NCBI GenBank assembly: GCA_964398185.1
Contig: CAYNML010000013.1
Coordinates: forward strand, 1 to 64,000
From: Fen-1058 sp964398185
GTDB taxonomy: Bacteria; Chloroflexota; Anaerolineae; Fen-1058
Reading direction: 5' to 3'
DNA: 64,000 nt
The notes below the pieces were generated by a model. It searched no databases. It saw nothing but the letters and a program-made list of their open reading frames with translations, and had not been told where the DNA came from. The translations under genes and the position numbers were made by a program. How positions within the stretch are numbered: the stretch's first letter is position 1; every line of letters begins with the position of its first letter. Positions 25,388 to 34,242 of the stretch are shown here, piece by piece.

Positions 25388-25942
25388 ATGAAACGCTGGG
25401 GAGTCATACTGATTGTGGTGGTTGCGTTGGCGCTGACCAGCACGGCCTTGGCCCACGAGCGCATTGTGTCGGGCGATTACGCTTTCGTGCTGGGCTGGCT
25501 GGAGGAGCCGCCCGTCGTCGGATTGAAGAACGCCGCGCTGGTGGAAGTAACCACCGCACAAGATGATCAACCGGTGGAAGGTGCCGAGGGTACCCTCACC
25601 GCGCAGATCGTGTATGGCGGCAAAAGCAAAGAACTGCTGCTGCGTCCGCTGGCCGGACAGCCCGGCACGTACGTGGGCGATTTCATTCCCACGCGGCGCG
25701 GCACGTACACGCTGAAACTGGGCGGCACGCTCAACGGCCAGCCGATCGCCGTGAGCAACGAGATCGAGGAAGTAGGCAGCCTGGACAGCCTGACGTTCCC
25801 CGAGCCGCAAGTCGATCTGCAAAAATCGATCGACGCACTGCAAAGTGAGTTGAGTACCACACGCACCTTGGCCCTCGTGGGGGCCGCGCTCGGCGCGATC
25901 GGGCTGGTACTGGCCGGTGTCGCCATCGGTCGCCGTAAGTGA
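25388..25942 (+). CDS. Secreted C-terminally anchored protein of unknown function
   Basis: A 184-residue protein with a cleavable signal (ALTSTALA, mature start HERIV), a beta-sandwich-like exterior domain (about 25-135), a short coiled coil (about 140-158) and a C-terminal membrane helix ending GRRK. An N-terminal histidine right after cleavage is also seen in CopC copper proteins. It opens a three-gene cluster with a His-rich protein and a CopC-CopD fusion, which suggests copper handling or cytochrome assembly. AGGGAG supports ATG 25388. Not assigned to a named family. Confidence 0.65.
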   Translation: MKRWGVILIVVVALALTSTALAHERIVSGDYAFVLGWLEEPPVVGLKNAALVEVTTAQDDQPVEGAEGTLTAQIVYGGKSKELLLRPLAGQPGTYVGDFIPTRRGTYTLKLGGTLNGQPIAVSNEIEEVGSLDSLTFPEPQVDLQKSIDALQSELSTTRTLALVGAALGAIGLVLAGVAIGRRK

Positions 25943-26029
25943 GAGGTCGGGCAAGATGTTATCTTACCCGCACAAGTTGGCAACTTGCGCCACGTTCTGA
26001 AAGATGTGACATCACGGAAGGAAAACAAC

Positions 26030-26608
26030 ATGTTTCGCAAATCATTGATCATCGTCGTCGCGCTGATCATGCTGGCCGCCTTCGGCGTTAGCGGCCGCGC
26101 GCGCGCAGACGGTACACCGACACCGGAGCACGGACACAGGGCGGGCACGCCGGAAACCGATCACGGCCACGATCACGGCGAGCGCATCGACGCCAACGGC
26201 GCGGCCGTCAAAATCATCGCCCCGGAACACAACGCCGTGCTGGATCGCGATAACGTCATCGTGCGCGTGGAGACCACCAACTGGCCGCTGGGCGAAGCAG
26301 GCCACCACTGGCACTTGTACGTCAACGGCAAAGAGCAGGGCATGTCGCAGGGTAATGCGCCGGCTTTGCAGGCGCGCGATTTGCAGCCCGGCGACAATAT
26401 CATTGAAGTGGTGCTGTCCAACGAACTGCATCAGGAACTCGACGCCACAGACATGATCGCCGTGCGTTACGAGGCCAGCGGTGCGTCAGCCGGCTCAGCC
26501 GCCGCACCCGGCCTGCCGTCGGGCGTGGTGATTACGCTGGGGCTGGTGGTGGTGTCCGTGCTGGCGATTCTGGGCATTGGCTTTGCGGTGACGCGCAAGA
26601 AAGCGTGA
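26030..26608 (+). CDS. His-rich secreted membrane-anchored protein
   Basis: A 192-residue protein: signal peptide (1 to about 26), a His/Glu-rich stretch with EHGHRAG and DHGHDHGE (about 33-52), a compact beta domain with HHWHLYVNGK, and a C-terminal membrane helix followed by RKKA. The histidine clusters are probable metal-binding sites. GGAAGG precedes ATG 26030. It lies between the protein at 25388 and the CopC-CopD fusion, so a copper chaperone-like role is a fair inference, not shown. Confidence 0.65.
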   Translation: MFRKSLIIVVALIMLAAFGVSGRARADGTPTPEHGHRAGTPETDHGHDHGERIDANGAAVKIIAPEHNAVLDRDNVIVRVETTNWPLGEAGHHWHLYVNGKEQGMSQGNAPALQARDLQPGDNIIEVVLSNELHQELDATDMIAVRYEASGASAGSAAAPGLPSGVVITLGLVVVSVLAILGIGFAVTRKKA

Positions 26609-26609
26609 T

Positions 26610-26651
26610 GCGTGAAGCGTAATGCGTAAAAGCAACGATTACGCTTCACGC
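26610..26651. repeat. 7-bp repeat hairpin between the His-rich and CopC-CopD genes
   Basis: GCGTGAAGCGTAAT (26610-26623) and ATTACGCTTCACGC (26638-26651) form a perfect 14-bp stem with a 14-nt loop. The arms are built from GCGTAA-type units like those at 40012 and 44197. It leaves no room for a standard ribosome site before 26664. Confidence 0.8.
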
Positions 26652-26663
26652 TTTATTCCTGCC

Positions 26664-29504
26664 ATGCCTCGAATCCTTCGCACTTCTCTGTTGCTGGCAC
26701 TGCTGATTGCCCTGTCGATCAGCGGCGTCGTTCTGGCGCATGCCGACATCGTGCGATCTGATCCGGCGGCGAATGCCGTGCTGGAGCAGGCGCCCGCGCA
26801 GATCACGATCGAATTCACTGAGCCGGTCGAACCGCGCCTGTCCAAGATCGAGGTGCTGTACGCCGACGGTTCGAGCGCTGACAACAACGACACGTGGCGC
26901 GATCCGAATGATCCCAGGGTGCTGCACGTCTCGCTGCAGGAATCGCGTGAGGGGACGTACATCGTGTCGTGGCGCGCGCTGAGCGAAGTGGACGGGCACG
27001 TCACGTCGGGATCGTATGTATTCTCGGTGGGGCAGCCGATCGATCCGGCGAAGTTGAGCGCGCAGGGATCGGGCGCGGTCACCTCGCCACTGGACATGCT
27101 CGCGCGCGCGTTGACGTTCATCGGGCAGGGCGTCATCGCCGGGGTGGTGGCCTTTCGCTGGCTGGTGTGGCAGCCGGCATTGAAGGCAGCGCAGCTCAGC
27201 GATGAGGTCGATGCACGCTCAGTGCCATTGACCAAACGTGTATTGATCGTGGCCTTAGCCTGCGCCGGGGCGGGTGCGATTTTGATGTTGAGCGCGCAGT
27301 CCGGCAACTCCGGCGGCTCCATCGGCGATTGGCTGGGGACGCGCGTGGGCCGGGTGTGGCTGGGCCGTGCCGCCACGCTGATCGCGATCGGGGTGTTGAT
27401 CGACGACATCGCCGCGACGGCGCGCGGCCAGCGCTTCGGCACCATCGTGTCGATCTGGCTGCCGCTGCAATTGTTGTTCCTCACGACGTTGACCAGCCAC
27501 AGCGCGGCGATCACCCAACCCCCGATTGTGCCGTTTATCATCGACTTCATTCACCTGATCGCGACATCGATCTGGGTGGGCGGGCTGGCGATGCTGGCCT
27601 TCGTGGTGCCGCGCGTGGCACGGACGTTGGGAGACGAAGATCGATCGTGGATGTGGCTGAGAACGGTGGTGAATTTCTCGACGCTGGCGGCGGTGGCCGT
27701 AGGTGCGCTGCTTGTCACCGGATCCTATCTGTCGTTCCTGCACGTGGGCAGTTGGACGGCGCTGATCGGCACGGCGTATGGCCGCGTGCTGCTGTTGAAG
27801 GTGGCGCTGGTGGGCGTGGTCATGTTGATCGGTGGTTACAACCTGCTGGTGATCAAGCCGCAGCTCGATCGGGCCATCGATCACCCGGAGGCCGGGCCGC
27901 AATTGCAGCACCGTTTTCGCCGCACGGTGTTGATCGAAGCGACCGTCGGGGTGTTGGTGCTCGCTTCCGCTGGAATCCTCACGGCCTTGCCGCGCTCGAA
28001 GGATCCGCAGCCTGCCGTGGCCGCGGGGCCGCTGCAACTCACCACGCGCAGCGATGATCTCGACGTGACGCTGACGATCGATCCGGCGCGTTCAGGCGCG
28101 TCGATGTACAGTGTACGCTTGTCACAGAACGGCCAGCCCGTAGCCGATGCACAGGAAGTCGCGCTGCGCTTCACGTATCTGACGCGCGGACTTGGATCGG
28201 CGGAAGCGCAAACCACGGCGGCGGATGACGGCGCATACACGGCGAACGGCGCGTATCTCTCGCTGCCGGGCGAGTGGCAAATCTCGACGGCGGTGCGGCG
28301 CCCCGACGCCTTTGATGTGTTTGCGGACTATCGCGTGCGGGTGAACCTCGACGGACAGCTCGAGCCGCTGGGGCAGGAGGGGCCGATCGATGCGCTGCTG
28401 AAGTGGCTGTCGATCTATGGCATGGTATTTGGCGGCATCCTCGCGGTAGCGATCGGCGCGGCGTGGTTGTTCATCGCGTGGAAGGCAGCCGATCATCCGG
28501 CAGCGCTGGCGGTGCTGATCATCCCGGCCATCATCGCCATTCCAATCGGAGTGTATTCCATCGTCACGTTCACACGCGAAGCCACGCCAGGCTTGACGCT
28601 AACCAATCCGTTCTTGCCGGATGAGACCTCACTACAGATCGGGCGCGAGTTGTTCAACACGAATTGCATGGCCTGCCACGGCGAACGGGGCAGGGGCGAT
28701 GGTCTGGCAGCGGCCAGCCTGTCGATCAAGCCGCCAGATTACGGCAGCGGCCATCTGGACATTCACACCGACGGCGATATTTTCTACTGGATCCAGAACG
28801 GCGTTTCGCAAGGCTCGCCGATGCCGGCCTTCAAGGACAAATTGACCGACGATGAAATCTGGCACGTGGTGAACTACGTGCGACGCTTGCGCAATGAAGC
28901 AGGGTCTGCGCCTGCCGTAGGGGCAGGTCTTGCGCCTGACCAAAGCACGGTGGTGCTGCAACCGTACACGCCGCCGTCGTTCGTCGCGCCGGAAGTGCCC
29001 ACGTCGATCACGCCTACCCCATCGGCCTCGGGCGATCCGATCGCGCTGGAGTGGCTGGCCACAGCGGATGCGGCGATGAATGCCTTGCAGTCGCTGATCG
29101 AAGATCAGACGGTACGCGATACGGCGGGCAATCAACTACGCGTGCGCTTTGAATTCAACGCGCCCGATCGGCTGCGCTACGCGATCGAGAACGGGCCGAC
29201 GTCCGTGCAGATCGGCTCGAACGATTATCAGCAGAGACCCGACGGGACGTGGTTTGCCAATCGGCGCGGTATTCCTTTTGTGTGGCCGCAATATGCGTAT
29301 GCCAGCGTGGCCGAGCAGGCGCGCGTGAGCGATGAGGGATCAGCAAAGGTGGTGGCGTTTACGTGGAACGGTTTCGACTTCAAGGTGTGGATCGATCCGC
29401 AAACGGCGCGCATTACCCGGTATTCACTGACCGACGGCGCACGCACGGTGGACGGCGCATACCGCGCGTTTAATGCGGCGCCGGCGGTGGAAGCGCCGCA
29501 GTGA
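26664..29504 (+). CDS. CopC-CopD-cytochrome c fusion with LolA-like C-terminal domain
   Basis: A 946-residue fusion. Order: signal peptide (1-25) with mature start H26-ADIVRSDP as in Cu(II)-binding CopC; CopC domain (to about 125); CopD-like membrane region with about eight helices (about 150-430); an exterior beta domain; another membrane helix pair (about 585-640); a class I cytochrome c with CMACH (Cys668-His672) and a later Met; a Pro/Ala linker holding a dispersed repeat; and a C-terminal domain resembling LolA/outer-membrane lipoprotein sorting proteins (about 790-935). Start chosen at 26664 because upstream codons derive from the repeat hairpin. Probable copper import tied to electron transfer; the combination is unusual. 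Confidence 0.82.
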   Translation: MPRILRTSLLLALLIALSISGVVLAHADIVRSDPAANAVLEQAPAQITIEFTEPVEPRLSKIEVLYADGSSADNNDTWRDPNDPRVLHVSLQESREGTYIVSWRALSEVDGHVTSGSYVFSVGQPIDPAKLSAQGSGAVTSPLDMLARALTFIGQGVIAGVVAFRWLVWQPALKAAQLSDEVDARSVPLTKRVLIVALACAGAGAILMLSAQSGNSGGSIGDWLGTRVGRVWLGRAATLIAIGVLIDDIAATARGQRFGTIVSIWLPLQLLFLTTLTSHSAAITQPPIVPFIIDFIHLIATSIWVGGLAMLAFVVPRVARTLGDEDRSWMWLRTVVNFSTLAAVAVGALLVTGSYLSFLHVGSWTALIGTAYGRVLLLKVALVGVVMLIGGYNLLVIKPQLDRAIDHPEAGPQLQHRFRRTVLIEATVGVLVLASAGILTALPRSKDPQPAVAAGPLQLTTRSDDLDVTLTIDPARSGASMYSVRLSQNGQPVADAQEVALRFTYLTRGLGSAEAQTTAADDGAYTANGAYLSLPGEWQISTAVRRPDAFDVFADYRVRVNLDGQLEPLGQEGPIDALLKWLSIYGMVFGGILAVAIGAAWLFIAWKAADHPAALAVLIIPAIIAIPIGVYSIVTFTREATPGLTLTNPFLPDETSLQIGRELFNTNCMACHGERGRGDGLAAASLSIKPPDYGSGHLDIHTDGDIFYWIQNGVSQGSPMPAFKDKLTDDEIWHVVNYVRRLRNEAGSAPAVGAGLAPDQSTVVLQPYTPPSFVAPEVPTSITPTPSASGDPIALEWLATADAAMNALQSLIEDQTVRDTAGNQLRVRFEFNAPDRLRYAIENGPTSVQIGSNDYQQRPDGTWFANRRGIPFVWPQYAYASVAEQARVSDEGSAKVVAFTWNGFDFKVWIDPQTARITRYSLTDGARTVDGAYRAFNAAPAVEAPQ

Positions 29505-29568
29505 TCCACGAATTCACACGAATCAACACGAAGAAGACGAGGCGGCTCTCAGTAAATCGCCTCGTTAT

Positions 29569-29949
29569 CTATTTCTTCTTTGCTTTGGCGGCGGCCTTCG
29601 CCAGATTCTCCTTTACCCTGAACTTGACGATCTTGCTGATCAGGCCGTAGGGGATGGGCTGATCCAGCGGGAACTGCACCGAACCCTTGGCGCTTTTATA
29701 GCCCGCTAGTTCCGCCTGGAATTTCTGCATGCCGCTGGGCGTCGGATAGAAGCCGATGTGGCTCTTGAAGCCGGCAAAATGAACCAGATTGCCGTTCAGC
29801 GTGAAGGTCGGGATTTGATAATTGATGGTCTCTTCAGCCTGCGGGGCCGCTTTGTGAATGGTGGTCCTGATCTTGTGCAGAATCGCCTGCACATCCGGCG
29901 GAAAGCCCGCGATGTATTCGTCGATGGTGGTAGGTGATTTGGTTTTCAT
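29569..29949 (-). CDS. DUF1801 (YdhG-like) protein
   Basis: A 126-residue cytoplasmic protein with the DUF1801 pattern: TIDEYIAGFPPDVQAIL, APQAEETINYQIPTF, HFAGFKSHIGFYP and a lysine-rich C-terminus. The family has a SufE/YdhG-like fold and is sometimes linked to iron or ferrous stress, without a proven reaction. GAGGGGG lies just upstream of the start on the minus strand; the longer upstream frame is repeat DNA. Confidence 0.85.
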   Translation of the reverse strand: MKTKSPTTIDEYIAGFPPDVQAILHKIRTTIHKAAPQAEETINYQIPTFTLNGNLVHFAGFKSHIGFYPTPSGMQKFQAELAGYKSAKGSVQFPLDQPIPYGLISKIVKFRVKENLAKAAAKAKKK

Positions 29950-29988
29950 GTCGCCCCCTCTGGCTAAAGTGCGGAAAATCTTTGAGGA

Positions 29989-30083
29989 GGGGCGAGGCAT
30001 TCGCGCAATGCAGCCAATTGATCGGTGATGTATCCGCTTCGGCTTACTTTGCTGACGCGATCTTTTGGCGAATGCCTCGCCCC
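29989..30083. repeat. Inverted-repeat element with 16-bp termini
   Basis: GGGGCGAGGCATTCGC (29989-30004) and GCGAATGCCTCGCCCC (30068-30083) are perfect inverted repeats of a 95-bp non-coding element between two minus-strand genes. MITE-like in form; no target duplication is obvious. Confidence 0.8.
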
Positions 30084-30091
30084 TACAACCG

Positions 30092-31966
30092 TTACCCCCC
30101 AATCCCCAACTTCTTCGCCTCGGTCTTGATCTGATTCAAGATCAGCGGCTTGTCCTCCAGCCGCCACTCGTCGTTGGCCCAGCGATAGAAGATGGCGCCG
30201 TTGACGGGCTGCGTGCCGATGGCGGCGTTCCACTTTTGCAGATAGCTCACACATTCTGTGATCCAGGCCGTATTGTTCGCCTCCCAGCCCAGGCGCTTGT
30301 CGCTCTTCACCTGCGGATTCGCTTCGGTGACGTAGACCGGCAGCGTCTTGAAGCGATTGGGCACGTCGTTCAGCCCGTTCTCGATGGTGCGGAAGTGGAA
30401 GAACTGCCACGTCAGCGGCTCGCCGCCAAAGCGCGCCGGCGACCAGATGTTGGCCGCATTGTTGTCCTGCGTCTTGCTGTGAAAGAACAACGCATCCGCC
30501 CCGGCGATGCCGTTCATGATCGCCTGCCACCAGTCGCGATTGTTGCTGCTGTAGGCCAGGTACGGGAAGGGCGGCCCGTAATACGGATCGAGCGGCGCGG
30601 GGCCGAGCTTCACATCCGATCGGATCTTGTACCACAGGCGGTTGTACGACTGGATGTAGTAATCGGGCGTCAGCGGAAAATAGTTGGGGCCGGGCGCATT
30701 CACCGCCGGATTCCAGCCCGGCGACTCTGAACCGTTGTTGATCTCGTTGCCGTAATGCGTGGCAGTCACGCCCCTGGCGTTGTTCAACGTCTGCGCCACC
30801 GCATCTTCAAAGGCCGCCAGCCGATCGGGCGGCGGCAGTGTCCCGGTGCCATCGGCGTAACCATAGCCCACGCGCAGCAAGACGGTAATGCCGGCATTCG
30901 CCAGATCGCTGAAATCGAGCGGCACGGGTTGATCCTGCACCTGCGCCAGCACCAGGCACACACCCTTGAGGTTATTCCGTTTCAGCCAATCTGCACCTTC
31001 GCGATCGTGCAGGCCGATCAGCAGCGGCGTCTTGGGCTTGGCTTGCGCCGGGCGATGGGCGGCCGTGAACGCCAGCGGATCGACGTAGTCACGCATCACG
31101 CGGTTCCGATCGTCCCCCGGCCAATCCTCCGGCCGCTGCCCCAGATCGATCACGGCCACGTCGTAATGCAAGTGGTAGGCGTAGCGATTAAAGGCATTGC
31201 CCACGCGCCCGATCATCTCGCCCCGCTGCACGACCTGATTGACCTGCACTGTCATATCGTTCAAGTGGCCGTAACGCGTCCAGAGGCGGGTGCCGTCCCG
31301 CAGCTGGTGCTCGATGGTGATCAGATTGCCCCACACCGGGAAGGCCGCCGAGGCGCGCACGATGCCATCGGCCGCGGCATAGACGGGCGCCAGGGCATCC
31401 AGATCGTTGGGCAGGTTAAGGTCTGCGCCGGGGTGAATCGCCCAGCGGCCCGTCGCATTGTAGCGCGTGCCGTAGGGCGTGGCGTCGAACCACGCGCCCG
31501 GCCACAACTGCGCGCCCGCGCGTTCCTGCGGCGACCCGATCGGCGCATCGAACCCGTCGGCGATGGGCACCGGCACGTCGGGCTGACCTTCCGTGACCAA
31601 CTCGCACCACGAAGTAGACACATAGACTTTGCCCGCCAGCCACTCGCCCATGGGCGCAATGAACTCCAGGTGCTGTCCCTGCTTCAGATCGCCGACGTCC
31701 GTGTTGTTCTGCACCACCGGCGACGAGCGGATATTCACAAAGTCATTGAAGGCTTTGGGCTTGATGAATTGATTGTTGACGACCTCCGCGCCCTGCGTGG
31801 AAGTATAGACTTTAGCCACGTACCAGCTGCCCGTCTGGGTCACGTATTCCAGGCGTGTGCCTTCGTTGATCATGCCGACGACGGTGGCCGGTTCAACCTT
31901 GCCGGCGCTGCGCAAGTTGACGCTGCCCGCGCCGCTCTTCGGAGTAACGAATGTTCGAATGGTCAT
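30092..31966 (-). CDS. SH3b-SH3b-M23 peptidase with C-terminal glycosidase-like domain
   Basis: A 624-residue protein. Two bacterial SH3-like domains (about 5-60 and 70-130, each with VNLRS/VNIRS) precede an M23 (LytM-like) zinc endopeptidase domain (about 165-310) with HPGADLN (His near 177) and HLHYD (near 267). The last 290 residues look like a TIM-barrel glycosidase (THYGNEINN, FYRWANDEW). This would suit a cell-wall hydrolase, yet no signal peptide or anchor is visible with the well-supported start (AAAGGAG before the ATG at 31966). Phage-like or otherwise exported endolysin is possible. Confidence 0.75.
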   Translation of the reverse strand: MTIRTFVTPKSGAGSVNLRSAGKVEPATVVGMINEGTRLEYVTQTGSWYVAKVYTSTQGAEVVNNQFIKPKAFNDFVNIRSSPVVQNNTDVGDLKQGQHLEFIAPMGEWLAGKVYVSTSWCELVTEGQPDVPVPIADGFDAPIGSPQERAGAQLWPGAWFDATPYGTRYNATGRWAIHPGADLNLPNDLDALAPVYAAADGIVRASAAFPVWGNLITIEHQLRDGTRLWTRYGHLNDMTVQVNQVVQRGEMIGRVGNAFNRYAYHLHYDVAVIDLGQRPEDWPGDDRNRVMRDYVDPLAFTAAHRPAQAKPKTPLLIGLHDREGADWLKRNNLKGVCLVLAQVQDQPVPLDFSDLANAGITVLLRVGYGYADGTGTLPPPDRLAAFEDAVAQTLNNARGVTATHYGNEINNGSESPGWNPAVNAPGPNYFPLTPDYYIQSYNRLWYKIRSDVKLGPAPLDPYYGPPFPYLAYSSNNRDWWQAIMNGIAGADALFFHSKTQDNNAANIWSPARFGGEPLTWQFFHFRTIENGLNDVPNRFKTLPVYVTEANPQVKSDKRLGWEANNTAWITECVSYLQKWNAAIGTQPVNGAIFYRWANDEWRLEDKPLILNQIKTEAKKLGIGG

Positions 31967-32069
31967 GGGAGCACTCCTTTCCAGAAGAAGTTGGGAGAAA
32001 GATACAACCGCTGATTGGTTATACACCGGATCAAAAGGCGGAGTCAATTGATTTACGGTTTGAATGTTT

Positions 32070-32137
32070 CTGATCCACGAATCTCACGAATCTTCACGAA
32101 GATTCCATTCGTGGTTATTCGTGTGATTCGTGGATCG
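32070..32137. repeat. Intergenic CACGAAT-type inverted repeat
   Basis: GATCCACGAATCTCACGAAT near 32071 and its complement ATTCGTGTGATTCGTGGATC near 32118 form a long imperfect hairpin between two minus-strand genes; it may also act as a weak terminator for the carboxypeptidase. A half copy with the same unit lies at 29503-29535. Confidence 0.7.
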
Positions 32138-32140
32138 TTT

Positions 32141-33823
32141 TTACTTCAACTCGACTTCGCATCGCACCGTGCCCGCGCGCTGATGCCGCGCTTCAATCTT
32201 CAACGTGCCGCCCTGTGGCGCGGCGATGACCCACTCGGCCTTCACGCGATCGGGTGTGCCTTCGTCGGTGGACCAGATGAGACTGCGCTTCTGACAACGG
32301 CCTTCCAGTTGGCCGCATTCGATCTTCTTCTCGCCGTTGACGAGCGTGGCGCCTTCAGGCAAAGTCAGTTCCACCTCGATGGGGCGCACGGCCTTGCGAT
32401 CGAGCGCCTTCTGCGTGACGTTCGTCGGCAGCCAGCCCGTGTTGCACAACACCAGCCGCACGTGATACACGCCGCCGCCCACCGGCTTCACGTCGAGCGA
32501 ATGGACTTCCAGCTTCGGCGAGATCAGCAGGTGAAAGATGGCAAAGTCGGCATGTGGCGCAATTTCTTTCTCCAGCAACTCGACCGGCGGATTACTCCAG
32601 CAGTACATGAAGTCCCAGCCGCCCAACTCCACCGGCCCCAACTGCGGATGATCGAACGGATACCAATCGACGTAGCCTTTGCGGTTGAGCACTTCGTCGT
32701 TCCACTTCAGCAGTTTGAGATCATCTTCGATCGGATGATCGCGCAGCCACTCGATCAGGTGGTAATCCTTCAAACCGACCTGCTGCTGCGGACTCCAGAA
32801 CTCGGTCGTCCACGCATACACTCCGACATGGTCGTACATCCAGTCGTCCGAGCCGCCGTGAATGACCTGCTTCGGCTCGTACTTGAAATCGTGATAGACC
32901 GACCTGGCCGGATAGCCCGTGATCTTTGTCGCGCGTTCCCCGATGTATTTGTAGGCGCGCAGATCGGCGGTGGGCAGATCATCGTCGGGATGGCCGGAGT
33001 ACGGGCGCAGGTGCACACCGCTGAAGGTGTGATAGGCAATGTAGCCTGTGATGTTCGGTCGATCGATCACGGCCTGCACCTCGGCGCGAATCTCCGGCTC
33101 GGAGGCGGGATACGGCCCCGCACCGCGCTGATCGCCTTCCGGCGCCCACTCCATCGGATACTGGCGGTTGAGATCGAGGCCGTGCAGCGACGGCGCTGTT
33201 TTGATCGTGACGCCGTCGTAGTTTTGAATCGTGCCCTCGGTCAGCAGTCGATAGAACTCGCCGCCCGATGCTTCGTCCGGCTCGCGCGGAACGAGCAGGC
33301 GCGGATCGGCGGGATAGGGTTTCCATGCGCCGTTGGGATCGCGCACGCGCATCAGCAGGATGCGACCATCGCCATCAATGTCCTCTTCGATCAGGCCGTC
33401 CTGCTGATCGGTGCGCGGGTAGGGCCGCACACTCGATCGGATGAACCTGGGCCGATCGGCCAGCGCCAGTTCCGCGCCGTCGGGATTGAGGCGGGGGATA
33501 ATGTAGAAAGCACGTGTGTCCAGCACCCGCGTGACCTTCTCATCGACGCCATATTGCGTGAGCAGTTTGTCGATGAGATGCAGCGCCGCCGTGCAGCCGG
33601 TGACCTCAACCGCGTGGATGTTGGCCTCGACGAAGAGCGCAGGCTTGTCAGTGTCCGGGCCTGTGGCAAAATTGGTGACGGTCGCCAGCCAGATGTCGCG
33701 GCCTTCGAACGATTTGCCGATCGAGGCCAGCTGGAACCGATCGGGGTGTTCACCGGCCCAGGCCTGCAGAATCGCCGTCAGTTCGTCGTATTTGTAGAAT
33801 TTATCGAAGCGGACAGGGGGCAT
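32141..33823 (-). CDS. M14 zinc carboxypeptidase
   Basis: A 560-residue cytoplasmic-looking peptidase. The zinc site HxxE is visible in NIHAVEVTG (H70, E73) with the third histidine probably in GYIAYHTFSG; the substrate-binding DLNRQYP and catalytic-Glu region WTTEFWSP are present. The C-terminal 180 residues form an extra beta-rich region. GGAG sits 7 nt before the ATG at 33823. It removes C-terminal residues from peptides; no signal peptide is seen. Confidence 0.85.
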   Translation of the reverse strand: MPPVRFDKFYKYDELTAILQAWAGEHPDRFQLASIGKSFEGRDIWLATVTNFATGPDTDKPALFVEANIHAVEVTGCTAALHLIDKLLTQYGVDEKVTRVLDTRAFYIIPRLNPDGAELALADRPRFIRSSVRPYPRTDQQDGLIEEDIDGDGRILLMRVRDPNGAWKPYPADPRLLVPREPDEASGGEFYRLLTEGTIQNYDGVTIKTAPSLHGLDLNRQYPMEWAPEGDQRGAGPYPASEPEIRAEVQAVIDRPNITGYIAYHTFSGVHLRPYSGHPDDDLPTADLRAYKYIGERATKITGYPARSVYHDFKYEPKQVIHGGSDDWMYDHVGVYAWTTEFWSPQQQVGLKDYHLIEWLRDHPIEDDLKLLKWNDEVLNRKGYVDWYPFDHPQLGPVELGGWDFMYCWSNPPVELLEKEIAPHADFAIFHLLISPKLEVHSLDVKPVGGGVYHVRLVLCNTGWLPTNVTQKALDRKAVRPIEVELTLPEGATLVNGEKKIECGQLEGRCQKRSLIWSTDEGTPDRVKAEWVIAAPQGGTLKIEARHQRAGTVRCEVELK

Positions 33824-33890
33824 GATCGATCTCCGGGAGAGGATGGGAGAGATTGTAACTTGAACGGAAGAATCCGCAACTCCAAGCCAC

Positions 33891-33918
33891 TTGCGTTTCA
33901 AATGGAATCAGGTAGACT
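33891..33918 (+). promoter_or_regulatory. Promoter of the toxin-antitoxin pair
   Basis: TTGCGT (33891-33896), 16-bp spacer, TAGACT (33913-33918). The expected transcript start coincides with the antitoxin ATG at 33925, which has no ribosome site, so the mRNA may be leaderless. Confidence 0.5.
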
Positions 33919-33924
33919 TTGCGC

Positions 33925-34242
33925 ATGAAGAAAGTCAGTCAGCCTCGCCGCAAAACTGTGCAAGAAACGCGTACCTCATATCAGGTTACGCCGCGCGCGC
34001 GCCGCACCATCAAGTCAGATGTCGCTGTTCCGGCCAGTTTGCACGAAGTCGCCCAACAGTTGGCGCAGCAGCTCGGCATATCGCTGAGCGATCTCTATAC
34101 GGCAGCCTTGACCGCGTACATTGCCGAACAGCGCGAGGCTATCGCGGCTGGTTCACGCCAACCGGGCAGTGCCAGGGGACTGATCGTCATGGCCGATGAT
34201 TTTGACGCGCCGCTGGCCGATTTTGCCGAGTATCAGCCATGA
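33925..34242 (+). CDS. Antitoxin of a VapBC-type pair
   Basis: A 105-residue basic protein with a Lys/Arg-rich N-terminus, a helical DNA-binding-like centre (PASLHEVAQQLAQQLGIS, LSDLYTAALTAYI) and an acidic C-terminus (MADDFDAPLADFAEYQP) that would occupy the toxin active site. A TTG six bases upstream is possible but unlikely. Its last four bases overlap the start of the PIN-domain toxin (ATGA). It should neutralise the toxin and repress the promoter at 33891. Confidence 0.75.
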   Translation: MKKVSQPRRKTVQETRTSYQVTPRARRTIKSDVAVPASLHEVAQQLAQQLGISLSDLYTAALTAYIAEQREAIAAGSRQPGSARGLIVMADDFDAPLADFAEYQP

